Of a DNA stretch of 64,000 nucleotides, positions 52,190 to 60,329 are shown in pieces. A program made the translations under genes and the position numbers. The stretch spans positions 20,917 to 84,916 of the forward strand of contig NZ_JAPDDP010000027.1 in assembly GCF_027587195.1 (NCBI RefSeq), read 5' to 3'. Positions within the stretch are counted from its first letter, which is position 1, and each line of letters starts with the position of its first letter. The DNA is from Solirubrobacter phytolaccae. Lineage in GTDB: Bacteria; Actinomycetota; Thermoleophilia; Solirubrobacterales; Solirubrobacteraceae. The notes below the pieces were generated by a model. The model made no database searches, was not told the DNA's origin, and worked only from the letters and a program-made list of their open reading frames with translations.

Positions 52190-53178
52190 GCGAAGAGACC
52201 CCAGTCCTGCGCGTCCACCAGACCCGGTCACGGGCGAACCCCGGTGGCATGGACGTCCGGAAGATCATCGGCGAGGACGTCCTCCCGTTCCGCTCACGTA
52301 AGCCGGCCTGGTTCAAGGTCCCGCGTCCCGGCAGCGCGACCTACCGCGAGCTGTCGAAGACGATTGCCGACGAGGGCCTGCACACGGTCTGCAAGGAAGC
52401 TGCCTGCCCGAACATCGGCGACTGCTGGGACCGCGGCACGGCCACCTTCATGATCCTCGGCGACACGTGCACGCGCCGCTGCGGGTTCTGCAACGTCAAG
52501 ACCGGCAAGCCGACGTGGAACGACCCGCTGGAGCCGCTCCGCGTGGCCCGCTCCGTCGCCCGCATGAACCTGCGCCACGCCGTTATCACGTCCGTGGACC
52601 GCGACGACCTGCCCGACTACGGCGCGTCCGTCTGGTGCGGCGTCATCCGCTCCGTGCGCATGCAGGCGCCGGACACGAAGATCGAGTGCCTCACGCCGGA
52701 CTTCCGCGGCGAGGAGATGCCGCTCGCGCGCGTCATCGCCGAGCGCCCCGACGTCTTCAACCACAACCTCGAGGTCGCGCCGCGCCTGTACCCGGTCGCG
52801 CGCCGCGGCTCGACGTGGAAGCGCTCCCTGCGCGTGCTCGCCAACGCCCAGGAGATGGGCGAGGGCGAGGTCGCGACCAAGTCCGGCCTGATGGTCGGCT
52901 TCGGCGAGACGCACGAGGAGCTCGTGGACGCGTTCGGCGAGATGCGCGAGGCCGGCGTCCAGATCCTCACGGTCGGCCAGTACCTGCGCCCGACCGAGCG
53001 CCACCTGCCGGTCGTCCGGTACTGGGCGCCCGAGGAGTTCGAGGCGCTCGAGAAGGCCGCCTACGCGCTCGGCTTCGAGCACGTCGCGGCCGGCCCGCTC
53101 GTCCGCTCGAGCTACCACGCGGACGAGCACGTCAAGCAGGACCGCCCCGGTGTCGGGCCGGTCGCTGCCGTCGCTTAA
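52186..53178 (+). CDS. lipA: Lipoyl synthase LipA
   Basis: Radical-SAM enzyme that inserts two sulfurs into protein-bound octanoyl groups. 330 residues. The auxiliary cluster Cys are in CKEAACPNIGDC, the radical-SAM cluster in CTRRCGFCNV, and the C-terminal conserved RSSY motif is in LVRSSYHADEH. The N terminus RVHQTRSRANPGGMDVRKII has a moderate extension. The GTG start overlaps the preceding gene, completing a lipB-LLM-lipA operon. Its TAA overlaps the stop of the convergent SIS gene. Confidence 0.96.
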   Translation: MSEETPVLRVHQTRSRANPGGMDVRKIIGEDVLPFRSRKPAWFKVPRPGSATYRELSKTIADEGLHTVCKEAACPNIGDCWDRGTATFMILGDTCTRRCGFCNVKTGKPTWNDPLEPLRVARSVARMNLRHAVITSVDRDDLPDYGASVWCGVIRSVRMQAPDTKIECLTPDFRGEEMPLARVIAERPDVFNHNLEVAPRLYPVARRGSTWKRSLRVLANAQEMGEGEVATKSGLMVGFGETHEELVDAFGEMREAGVQILTVGQYLRPTERHLPVVRYWAPEEFEALEKAAYALGFEHVAAGPLVRSSYHADEHVKQDRPGVGPVAAVA

Positions 53179-54152
53179 CGCGTAATCGTCACCTTGTTCA
53201 GGCCCCGCGGCGCGTCGGGGTCCAGGTCCTTGCGCAGCGCGAGCTCGAGCGCGAGCTGCTGCCCGCGCACGGAGGCCGCGATCGGCGCGAGCGCCTCGGG
53301 CAGACCGCCGACCGCAGGCATCAGCTGGAGGTCGGCGCCGCGCTCCGTCAACGCGCTCACGGCCTCGTCCACGTCAGCGGCGGCGGGCCCTTCGGCGCGC
53401 AGCGCGAGCACGGCCGCGCCCGGGTCCACGGCCGCGATCGGGCCGTGCAGGAAGTCGGCGACCGAGAAGCCCTGGGCGGAGACCAGGGCGGTCTCGCGGA
53501 CCTTCAGCGCGGTCTCCAGCGCGGCGGAGAACATCCACCCGCGCGCGGTGACGACGAGCTGGTCGATCCCGGCCCAGCGGTCGGCGAGCGCGCCCATCCC
53601 GTCCGGGTCGGCGAGCACGCCGGCGACGGCGTCCGGCACGAGCGCGAGGTCCCCGTCCGTCCACGGCACGGTGCCGAGGCTCGCGGCGAGCACCGCGAAC
53701 GCCGCCATCTGCGCCGTGTAGGTCTTGGTGGCCGGCACGGCCTTCTCCTCGCCCGCGCCGAGCCCGATCACCGCCTCGGCGGCCTCGGCGAGCGGTGAGT
53801 CCTCGTTGTTGGTGATCGCGATCGCCCTCCCGCCGGTGGCGCGCAGGCGCTCGACGACGTCGACGATCTCCGGCGTCCGGCCCGACTGGGACACGCCGAC
53901 CACGAGCCAGCCGCTCGCGTCGGTCTGCGCGCCGTAGCGCGTGAACAGGCTCGGCGCGGCGAGCGCGACGGGGCGCCCCGTCGCGAGCTCCAGCAGGTAG
54001 CGGCCGTAGACCGCGGCGTGGTCGGACGAGCCGCGCGCGACGATGATCACACCCGCCGGCCGCTCGACCTCGACCGAGATCCGGCGTGAGAGCAACCGCG
54101 CCAGAACCTCCGGCTGCTCTGCCATCTCCCGGCGCATCTCTGACCCTGGCAT
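53175..54152 (-). CDS. SIS-domain phosphosugar isomerase/deaminase
   Basis: 325 residues with two SIS domains. Marks: VIIVARGSSDHAAVYGRYLL, VVGVSQSGRTPEIVDVVERL, VPATKTYTAQMAAFAVLAA, ALKVRETALVSAQGFSVADF (with HGP following) and C-terminal RGLNKVTITR. This is the layout of the isomerase half of GlmS and of AgaS/FrlB-type deaminases; no glutaminase domain is present. Likely acts on an amino-sugar phosphate. TAGGGT 8 bases upstream of the ATG may be a leaderless -10. Confidence 0.9.
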   Translation of the reverse strand: MPGSEMRREMAEQPEVLARLLSRRISVEVERPAGVIIVARGSSDHAAVYGRYLLELATGRPVALAAPSLFTRYGAQTDASGWLVVGVSQSGRTPEIVDVVERLRATGGRAIAITNNEDSPLAEAAEAVIGLGAGEEKAVPATKTYTAQMAAFAVLAASLGTVPWTDGDLALVPDAVAGVLADPDGMGALADRWAGIDQLVVTARGWMFSAALETALKVRETALVSAQGFSVADFLHGPIAAVDPGAAVLALRAEGPAAADVDEAVSALTERGADLQLMPAVGGLPEALAPIAASVRGQQLALELALRKDLDPDAPRGLNKVTITR

Positions 54153-54160
54153 CGCCGTCG

Positions 54161-54177
54161 ACCCTAGCGGCTACCGT
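54161..54177. promoter_or_regulatory. Back-to-back -10 boxes in a 35-bp divergent gap
   Basis: On the minus strand TAGGGT (54166-54161) lies 8 bases before the SIS ATG. On the plus strand TACCGT (54172-54177) lies 10 bases before the rhomboid ATG. The boxes are separated by only 5 bp, so the two polymerases would compete. Confidence 0.5.
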
Positions 54178-54187
54178 ACGCCGCCGG

Positions 54188-54916
54188 ATGCTCCCGCTGC
54201 GCGACAACATCCCGACGTCCAAGACGCCGTACGTCACGTACATCTTCATCGCGGCGAACGTCCTCGTGTACTTCTTCTGGCAGAAGGGCGGGTTCTCGCT
54301 CAGCGGGCCCGACAGCGTCCACTACCAGTGCCAGCTGCTCGAGTGGGCGGCCACCCCGGACGAGCTGACCGGCGACAAGCAGGCGCTGCCCGCGCAGTGC
54401 GGCGCCGACGACGCGCCGACCTGGCTGACGCCGTTCACCGCGATGTTCATGCACGGTGGATTGCTCCACCTGGGCGGGAACATGCTGTTCCTGTGGATCT
54501 TCGGCAACAACGTCGAAGACGCCATGGGCCGCGCGAAGTTCGTGGCCTTCTACGTGCTCGGAGGGCTCGCGGCGTTCGCGCTGCACGTCGTGACCGACCT
54601 GCACTCGACCACGCCGACGCTCGGCGCCTCCGGGGCGATCGCGGCGGTCCTGGGTGGCTACGCGGTGCTGTTCCCTCGCGCGCGCGTCGTGACGGTGATC
54701 TTCATCGTCTTCTTCTTCACCATCCTCGAGCTGCCGGCGCTGCTCGTGCTCGGCGGCTGGTTCCTGCTGCAGATCCTGTCCGCGTCGATGGACTCGACCG
54801 GCGGCGTGGCGTACTTCGCGCACATCGGCGGCTTCGCGTTCGGGCTCCTGGCCATCCGTCTATTCGCGAGTAAAAAGCGCACCAAACGCCAGTCGGACCG
54901 GTTGTATACGCGCTGA
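54188..54916 (+). CDS. Rhomboid-family intramembrane serine protease
   Basis: 242 residues with six or seven membrane segments. The catalytic Ser is in TLGASGAIAAVLGGY, the catalytic His in YFAHIGGFAFGLLA, and the loop-1 His/Asn region is MHGGLLHLGGNMLFLWIFGN. A Cys-containing insert (YQCQLLEWAATPDELTGDKQ to AQCGADDAP) precedes the core and may form an external disulfide. Substrates unknown. TGATG overlap with the following D,D-carboxypeptidase gene suggests co-translation. Confidence 0.92.
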   Translation: MLPLRDNIPTSKTPYVTYIFIAANVLVYFFWQKGGFSLSGPDSVHYQCQLLEWAATPDELTGDKQALPAQCGADDAPTWLTPFTAMFMHGGLLHLGGNMLFLWIFGNNVEDAMGRAKFVAFYVLGGLAAFALHVVTDLHSTTPTLGASGAIAAVLGGYAVLFPRARVVTVIFIVFFFTILELPALLVLGGWFLLQILSASMDSTGGVAYFAHIGGFAFGLLAIRLFASKKRTKRQSDRLYTR

Positions 54917-55881
54917 TGCTCCGCCGGCGCCTCATGACGCTGATCGCGGTCGTGCTGTTCGCGGCCGCGGGCTACCTCTTCTTCATCCGCGACGGCGGCT
55001 CGCCGCCGCAGGCCCGCACGCCCGCGGGCGCGGGCGCGCTGGAGGACTCCTCGACGAAGCCGCTGGCCAGCGGCGGCACCGCGCCCTCGCCGCTCGCCGT
55101 GCGCCTCGACGGCGCCCCGGACCCGATCCTGATCGACTTCAAGAAGCCGCCCAAGTCGGCGCTCGTCTTCGACCTGGACACGGGCCAGGTGCTCTGGCGC
55201 CGGGACCCGACGAAGGTCCTGCCGATCGCCTCGCTGACGAAGATGATGACCGCGCTCGTGGTCGTCGAGCGCGTGCCCGAGGGATCGAAGGTCAAGGTCA
55301 CCAACGAGGCGCTGCGCTACACCGGCTCGGGCGTCGGCGTGCTCCCGCGCGGGAAGTGGATCGGCGTCAACACGATGCTGCACGGGCTGATGCTGCCGTC
55401 GGGCAACGACGCCGCGATCGCCCTCGCCCAGCGCGCCGCGAAGGGCAGCGAGAAGCGCTTCGTGCGCTACATGAACGAGAAGGCGAAGCAGCTCGGGCTG
55501 CAGTGCACCCGCTTCTCCTCGCCCAGCGGCATCAAGGACAAGGGCAACCACTCGTGCGCGGCCGACCTCGCCGCGATCGCCCGCGCCGTGATGCTCGAGC
55601 CGCGCCTCACGAAGATCGTCAAGCGCAAGCAGGCCGTGCTTCCGTTCCCGATCAAGGGCGGCCGGCTGTGGCTCTACAACCACAACCCGCTCCTGCGCGC
55701 GAACTACCCCGGCACCACCGGCCTGAAGACGGGCTACACGGACGCCGCCGGCCGCTGCCTGGTCGCCACGGCGCGACGCGGCGCGGTCAAGCTCGGCGTC
55801 GTGCTGCTGGACTCTCCCGACCCCGGCAAGCAGGCCATGCAGCTGCTCGACCGGGGCTTCAAGGCCTCAGGCTCGACGTGA
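54916..55881 (+). CDS. D-alanyl-D-alanine carboxypeptidase
   Basis: 321 residues, penicillin-binding-protein fold acting in cell-wall peptidoglycan trimming. N-terminal anchor MLRRRLMTLIAVVLFAAAGY, then a Pro/Ala linker. Active-site motifs: SLTK in LPIASLTKMMTALVV (about residue 107), SGN in LMLPSGNDAAIALAQ (about 160) and KTG in TTGLKTGYTDAAG (about 270). No C-terminal amphipathic anchor is seen, so it is probably held by the N-terminal helix. Follows the rhomboid gene. Confidence 0.93.
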   Translation: MLRRRLMTLIAVVLFAAAGYLFFIRDGGSPPQARTPAGAGALEDSSTKPLASGGTAPSPLAVRLDGAPDPILIDFKKPPKSALVFDLDTGQVLWRRDPTKVLPIASLTKMMTALVVVERVPEGSKVKVTNEALRYTGSGVGVLPRGKWIGVNTMLHGLMLPSGNDAAIALAQRAAKGSEKRFVRYMNEKAKQLGLQCTRFSSPSGIKDKGNHSCAADLAAIARAVMLEPRLTKIVKRKQAVLPFPIKGGRLWLYNHNPLLRANYPGTTGLKTGYTDAAGRCLVATARRGAVKLGVVLLDSPDPGKQAMQLLDRGFKASGST

Positions 55882-55898
55882 CCGGGTAAGGGCGGGCA

Positions 55899-56864
55899 AT
55901 GGCCCCGTCTCCAGCGGTTATCCGACAGCGCCGCATCGCGGCGGTGATCGCGCTGGCCGTGCTCGCGGCCTTGATCGTGTTCGCCGTGACGCAGCTGACG
56001 GGCTCCGACGCCGCTGAACGTCAGCCCGCGAGCGGGGCCGAGGCCGAGCAGGGCGAGCCGACGCCGACGCCCGAGCCGCTCGCCGAGCTGCCGCGCGGCG
56101 GGCGCACGATCCTCCCGGACTTCCGCGTGGTGGCCTTCTACGGCGCCCCGCAGGACGACGAGCTCGGCATCCTCGGCATCGGCTCGCCCGCCTCCGCGGC
56201 CAAAAAGCTCGAGCAGCAGGCCAAGGGCTACGGGCGCAAGTCGCGGCCCGTGCTGCCCGCGATGGAGCTGATCGCCGTCACCGCGGCCGCCCACCCGGGC
56301 GAGGGCGGCCGCTACAACCTGCGCCAGGACGACAAGGTCATCCGCCGCTACCTGAAGGCCGCGCGCAAGGCCAAGGCGCTGCTGATCCTCGACGTCCAGC
56401 CCGGCCGCAGCGACTTCTTCACGGAGACCAAGCGCCTGCGCAAGTGGCTCAAGGAGCCCGACGTCAGCCTCGCGCTGGACCCGGAGTGGCGGATGCGGGA
56501 GAACGAGGTCCCGGGCCAGGTGATCGGCAGCGTGAGCGCGCGCGAGATCAACGCGACCACGAGCTGGCTGAACGACCTGACGAAGCGCTACAAGCTCCCG
56601 CAGAAGCTGGTGCTCATCCACCAGTTCACGGACGACATGGTCCCGGAGAAGGAGCTCAAGGAGCGCAGCGAGCTGTCGATCGTGCTCAACGTCGACGGCT
56701 TCGGCACGCAGTCGCTGAAGGTCGCCAAGTACAAGGAGTTCACCAAGCAGGCGACCGGCCTCCGGCACGGCTTCAAGCTCTTCTACAAGGAAGACACGAA
56801 CACGATGAAGCCGGCGCAGGTCATGCGCCTGCAACCGCGGCCGGACGTGGTCGTGTACGAATAG
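55899..56864 (+). CDS. Membrane-anchored extracytoplasmic protein, unknown function
   Basis: 321 residues. N-terminal membrane helix (IAAVIALAVLAALIVFAVTQ) after a short basic tail, then a Glu/Pro/Thr-rich stretch (QGEPTPTPEPLAELPRGG). A mixed alpha/beta domain follows, with VVAFYGAPQDDELGILGIGS, PVLPAMELIAVTAAAHPGEG, LLILDVQPGRSDFFTETKRL and LALDPEWRMRENEVPGQVIG. The strand pattern and Asp residues (LDVQ, LDPEW) recall a TIM-barrel glycosidase-like fold, but no family was recognised. Lies 17 bp after the carboxypeptidase, so a cell-envelope role is likely. Confidence 0.82.
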   Translation: MAPSPAVIRQRRIAAVIALAVLAALIVFAVTQLTGSDAAERQPASGAEAEQGEPTPTPEPLAELPRGGRTILPDFRVVAFYGAPQDDELGILGIGSPASAAKKLEQQAKGYGRKSRPVLPAMELIAVTAAAHPGEGGRYNLRQDDKVIRRYLKAARKAKALLILDVQPGRSDFFTETKRLRKWLKEPDVSLALDPEWRMRENEVPGQVIGSVSAREINATTSWLNDLTKRYKLPQKLVLIHQFTDDMVPEKELKERSELSIVLNVDGFGTQSLKVAKYKEFTKQATGLRHGFKLFYKEDTNTMKPAQVMRLQPRPDVVVYE

Positions 56865-56867
56865 CCC

Positions 56868-57509
56868 GTGCGTGGCCGACGTGACGCGGAACGGGAGCTT
56901 CGGGACCTGAAGGCCGAGGTCGGCGGCCTGCGCGAGCGCACGTCGCGACTGGACGAGGCCGAGGAGCAGGCGCGGATCGCGCTCGAGCTCTACGACGGGA
57001 TCGCCCGCTCGCTGCACGAGATCGCGCGCGACGCGGCCAACGCCGAGCAGCCGGCGATCCGCGCGACGGCCGACGACGCGCTCGGAGAGCTGGACCGCCT
57101 GCGCGGGCTGCTGCGCGGCGACCCCGACGACCAGACCGAGCGTAGCCTGATGGCGGTGGCGGCGCTGGTCGAGCGCGCCCGCGACGGCGGGATGCCGGTC
57201 ACGCTGCACGTGGAGGGCGCGCCGCGGCGGATCCCCGCGAGCCTGGACCAGGCGGCGTTCCGGATCGTCCAGGAGGCGCTGCGCAACGTGCACAAGCACG
57301 CGCGGGACGAGCCCGCGAGCGTGCGCATCGTCTGGCGCGAGGACGCGCTCGGCGTGCAGGTCCGCAACTCTGGCCGCGGCCTCGAGAACAACGGCGACGG
57401 GCGCGGGATGGCGATCATGCGCGAGCGCGTGAAGCTCCACAGCGGCGTGCTCGAGGCGGGCGCGCGCGCCAACGGCGGGTACGAGGTCTCGGCCCACTGG
57501 CCGTTGTAG
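56868..57509 (+). CDS. NarL-type histidine-kinase-like ATPase lacking the acceptor His
   Basis: 213 residues, cytosolic. An N-terminal coiled coil (RELRDLKAEVGGLRERTSRL) leads into a HisKA_3-like helix EQARIALELYDGIARSL. The usual E-L-H-D phospho-acceptor is E-L-Y-D here (Tyr42); a His is present eight residues later (SLHEIA). The ATPase domain has FRIVQEALRNVHKHA (N box) and GRGLENNGDGRGMAIMRERV (G box). It may bind ATP without autophosphorylating in the normal way. No response regulator is adjacent. GTG start 4 bases after the previous stop. Confidence 0.83.
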   Translation: MRGRRDAERELRDLKAEVGGLRERTSRLDEAEEQARIALELYDGIARSLHEIARDAANAEQPAIRATADDALGELDRLRGLLRGDPDDQTERSLMAVAALVERARDGGMPVTLHVEGAPRRIPASLDQAAFRIVQEALRNVHKHARDEPASVRIVWREDALGVQVRNSGRGLENNGDGRGMAIMRERVKLHSGVLEAGARANGGYEVSAHWPL

Positions 57510-57586
57510 TGCGTTTCGCCACAAATCGGCTCGGGTATTCCGGCTGACACTTGAAGTCAAGCTCCGTTAGGGGGGAGCGACTCCAT

Positions 57587-57898
57587 ATGAGCAGTCTTTC
57601 CGAGCCCGGCTGGGAGGCCCTGGCTCGCGATCCACAGTTCCTTGAGCTGGTCTCGAGCCGACGGCGCTTCGTCGCCATCGGCACCGCGTTCTACAGCGCG
57701 TACCTCGTGGCCTTCCTGGCCCTGCTGGGCTTCGCCAAGGACTTCATGAGCAAGGAGATCGCCGGGATCTCGCTCGCGCTCTGGGGTGGCTTCAGCATCT
57801 GCCTGCTGACGGTCGTGATGGCGTGGCTGTACGCGCGCCGCGCCGGTGAGTGGGAGCGGATGGCGCAGATCGTCGTCGAAGGAGCCGGGCGCCGATGA
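57587..57898 (+). CDS. DUF485 membrane protein
   Basis: 103 residues with two hydrophobic helices (AIGTAFYSAYLVAFLALLGF and IAGISLALWGGFSICLLTVV) after LARDPQFLELVSSRRRF, the standard DUF485 pattern. Its start at the ATG is preceded by AGGGGGGAG. It overlaps the symporter gene by 4 bp, the well-known pairing of DUF485 with acetate symporters. An inverted repeat CTTGA-AG-TCAAG at 57550-57561 upstream could be a regulator site. Confidence 0.92.
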   Translation: MSSLSEPGWEALARDPQFLELVSSRRRFVAIGTAFYSAYLVAFLALLGFAKDFMSKEIAGISLALWGGFSICLLTVVMAWLYARRAGEWERMAQIVVEGAGRR

Positions 57899-59532
57899 GG
57901 ACGCTTGCCGCCACCGGCGACTTCAACGGCCTGGCCGTCGCGGTCTTCGCCTGCGTCCTCGCCCTCACCCTGCTGATCACGCGCTGGGCCGCCAAGCGCA
58001 CCCACAGCGCGACCGAGTTCTACGCCGCCGGGCGCGGCATCTCCGGCCGGGCCAACGGCGTCGCGACCGCCGGCGACTACCTGTCCGCCTCCACGTTCCT
58101 GGGCTACGCGGGCCTGATGTACCTGTACGGCTTCGACGGCTGGATCATCGGCCTCGGCGCGTGCCTGAGCTTCCTGCCGGTGCTCTACCTGCTCGCGGAG
58201 CGCATGCGCAACGCCGGCAAGTTCACGGTCGCCGACGTGCTCGCGTTCCGCCTGAAGGCCCGCCCGGTGCGGGTCGCGACCGCGATCAACACGCTGCTGA
58301 TCTCCGGCATCTACCTGGTCGCGCAGCTCGTCGGCGCGGGCGCCGTGATCGAGGCGCTGGCGGGGATCAGCTTCCCGGTCGCGGTGCTGATCTGCGGCGT
58401 CTTCATGGTCGTCTACGTCGTCTTCGGCGGCATGCTCGCGACCACGTGGGTGCAGATCATCAAGGCCGTGATGCTGATGATCGCGGGCGCCGCCGTCTCC
58501 GTGGCCGTGCTGGCGAAGTTCAACTTCAACCCGAGCGCGCTGCTGGACTCCGCCGCGGCCAACCACCCGGACGGGGACGCCATCAAGGGCCCGGGCACCT
58601 ACCTGACGTCGCCGATCCTGGTCATCTCGACCGGCATCACGATCTTCATCGGCACCGCGGGCCTGCCGCACATCCTCACGCGGTTCTTCACGGTGCCGGA
58701 CTCCAACGCCGCCCGCAAGTCCGTGCTCTACACGATCGGGATCATCGCCACGTTCACCGCGATGGTGACGATCATCGGCTTCGGCGCGCGCGCGATCCTG
58801 GGCCAGGGCGCCTCGGAGGCCGTCGGCAAGGGCGGCAACAACGCGGCACCGCTGCTCGCGGGCGAGCTCGGCGGCGGCGTCGGCACCGTCGGCGGCGACA
58901 TCGCGCTCGCGCTCTTCAGCGCCGCGGCGTTCGCCACCATCCTCGCGGTCGTCGCGGGGCTCGTGATCGCGTCGGCGGGCGCGATCGCCCACGACCTGTG
59001 GAAGAACGTCCTCGGCCGCGGCACCGAGGGGGACGAGCGCAAGGTCGCGCGGATCGCGTCGATCGGCGTCGGCGTGTTCGCGATCCTCGGCACGCTCATG
59101 GTCGGCTCCGGCTTCAACGTGACCGTGCTCGTGAGCATGGCGTTCGTGTTCGCCGCGAGCGCGAACTTCCCGCCGCTCATCCTCGCGCTGCTGTGGCGGC
59201 GCTTCAACACGACCGGTGCGCTGACCGGCATCGCCTTCGGGATCGTCGCGTCCGTGGTGATGATCGTGCTCAGCCCGCCGGTGTGGCCCGGCCCCGACTC
59301 GCAGGGTTCCCCTTCACCCTTGACGTTCCCGGGGCTGGTCACGATTCCGATCGGGTTCCTCGGCTGCTGGCTGGGCACCATGCTCAGCCGCCGAGAGGAG
59401 ACGACGGACGCCACCTACGACGAGCTGCTCGTGCGTTCGGAGACCGGCATCGGCTCCGAGGGAGGACCGGAGCTCCGCCGGTCAGGCCGTTTCGAGCGCA
59501 GCTCCGAGCCCTCGACGGTGGACGTCTCGTAG
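57895..59532 (+). CDS. actP: Cation:acetate/solute symporter
   Basis: 545 residues, about 13 membrane segments, sodium:solute symporter family. FYAAGRGISGRANGVATAGD followed by YLSASTFLGYAGLMYLYGFD is the family's first signature, and AGLPHILTRFFTVPDSNAAR is typical of ActP-type acetate permeases. The C-terminal tail is soluble and charged. Translation is coupled to DUF485. A perfect terminator hairpin follows at 59543. Nutrient uptake fits with the acetyl-CoA-related enzymes upstream, but the substrate is inferred. Confidence 0.92.
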   Translation: MRTLAATGDFNGLAVAVFACVLALTLLITRWAAKRTHSATEFYAAGRGISGRANGVATAGDYLSASTFLGYAGLMYLYGFDGWIIGLGACLSFLPVLYLLAERMRNAGKFTVADVLAFRLKARPVRVATAINTLLISGIYLVAQLVGAGAVIEALAGISFPVAVLICGVFMVVYVVFGGMLATTWVQIIKAVMLMIAGAAVSVAVLAKFNFNPSALLDSAAANHPDGDAIKGPGTYLTSPILVISTGITIFIGTAGLPHILTRFFTVPDSNAARKSVLYTIGIIATFTAMVTIIGFGARAILGQGASEAVGKGGNNAAPLLAGELGGGVGTVGGDIALALFSAAAFATILAVVAGLVIASAGAIAHDLWKNVLGRGTEGDERKVARIASIGVGVFAILGTLMVGSGFNVTVLVSMAFVFAASANFPPLILALLWRRFNTTGALTGIAFGIVASVVMIVLSPPVWPGPDSQGSPSPLTFPGLVTIPIGFLGCWLGTMLSRREETTDATYDELLVRSETGIGSEGGPELRRSGRFERSSEPSTVDVS

Positions 59533-59542
59533 GTCCGCCTCT

Positions 59543-59573
59543 GCGCGTACGGCGGAGCCCCCGCCGTACGCGC
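59543..59573 (+). terminator. Perfect 13-bp hairpin after the symporter
   Basis: GCGCGTACGGCGG (59543-59555) and CCGCCGTACGCGC (59561-59573) are exact complements around a 5-base loop, starting 10 bases after the TAG. No T-run is present, but the position fits a terminator. Confidence 0.82.
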
Positions 59574-59618
59574 CGCCGAGGAAGCGTCATTGCGATCAGC
59601 TAGGCTGACCGGCCAAAT

Positions 59619-60326
59619 ATGCCCACGGCTACCGAGAACAAGTGGCCGAAGCAGCTGCCGACGTTCACTGCTGAGCAGGAGGCCGTCCGCGAGGATTTCA
59701 TGCAGCACTGGCATGAAGTGCTCCCAGCCCGCTTCGGCGTCGTCGAACGTTTCAACCACGGCTGGCCCGCCAAGACCGCGCGTCCGAACGAGCGCACGCT
59801 CGAATACGGGTCCGGCCTCGGTGAGCACCTGAGCCAAGAGCCGGACTTCGCTCGCGAGGGGTACGTCGCGAGCGAGCTGCGGCAGGAGATGGCAGACCGC
59901 ATCAAGGAACGTCACCCGGACGTCGAGGTCGTCGCCGCCGACTGCCAGGAGCGGTTCCCATACGAGGATCACTCGTTCGACCGCGTGCTCGCCATCCACG
60001 TCCTCGAGCACCTGCCGAACCTGCCGGCCGCCATCAAGGAAGCCCACCGCCTGCTCAAGCCGACGGGCCGGTTCGTCGCGGTCATCCCGTGTGAGGGTGG
60101 CCTGGCGTACTCGCTGGGTCGTCGACTCAGCGCCCAGCGGGTCTTCGAACGTCGCTACAAGATGCCGTACGACTGGTTCATCAAGAGCGAGCACATCAAC
60201 CTCCCGGACGAGATCCGCTCCGAGTGCGCGGTGTACTTCCGTGAGGCGCGGGCGAGCTATTTCCCGCTGCGCGTCCCGGTGACGACGGTCAACTTGGCCA
60301 TCGGGCTCGAGTTCGTTCCGCGCTAG
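59619..60326 (+). CDS. Class I SAM-dependent methyltransferase
   Basis: 235 residues. SAM-binding motif I is RTLEYGSGLGEHL; a later acidic loop VEVVAADCQERFPYEDHSFD precedes the motif IV region FDRVLAIHVLEHLPNLPAAI and LLKPTGRFVAVIPCEGG. Methyl acceptor unknown; the His/Tyr-rich C terminus (PYDWFIKSEHINLPDE) may bind it. Base composition is visibly less GC-rich than its neighbours, and it stands between a strong terminator and a convergent gene, so a recent arrival is possible. TAGGCT 12 bases upstream may be its -10. Confidence 0.88.
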   Translation: MPTATENKWPKQLPTFTAEQEAVREDFMQHWHEVLPARFGVVERFNHGWPAKTARPNERTLEYGSGLGEHLSQEPDFAREGYVASELRQEMADRIKERHPDVEVVAADCQERFPYEDHSFDRVLAIHVLEHLPNLPAAIKEAHRLLKPTGRFVAVIPCEGGLAYSLGRRLSAQRVFERRYKMPYDWFIKSEHINLPDEIRSECAVYFREARASYFPLRVPVTTVNLAIGLEFVPR

Positions 60327-60329
60327 CGG

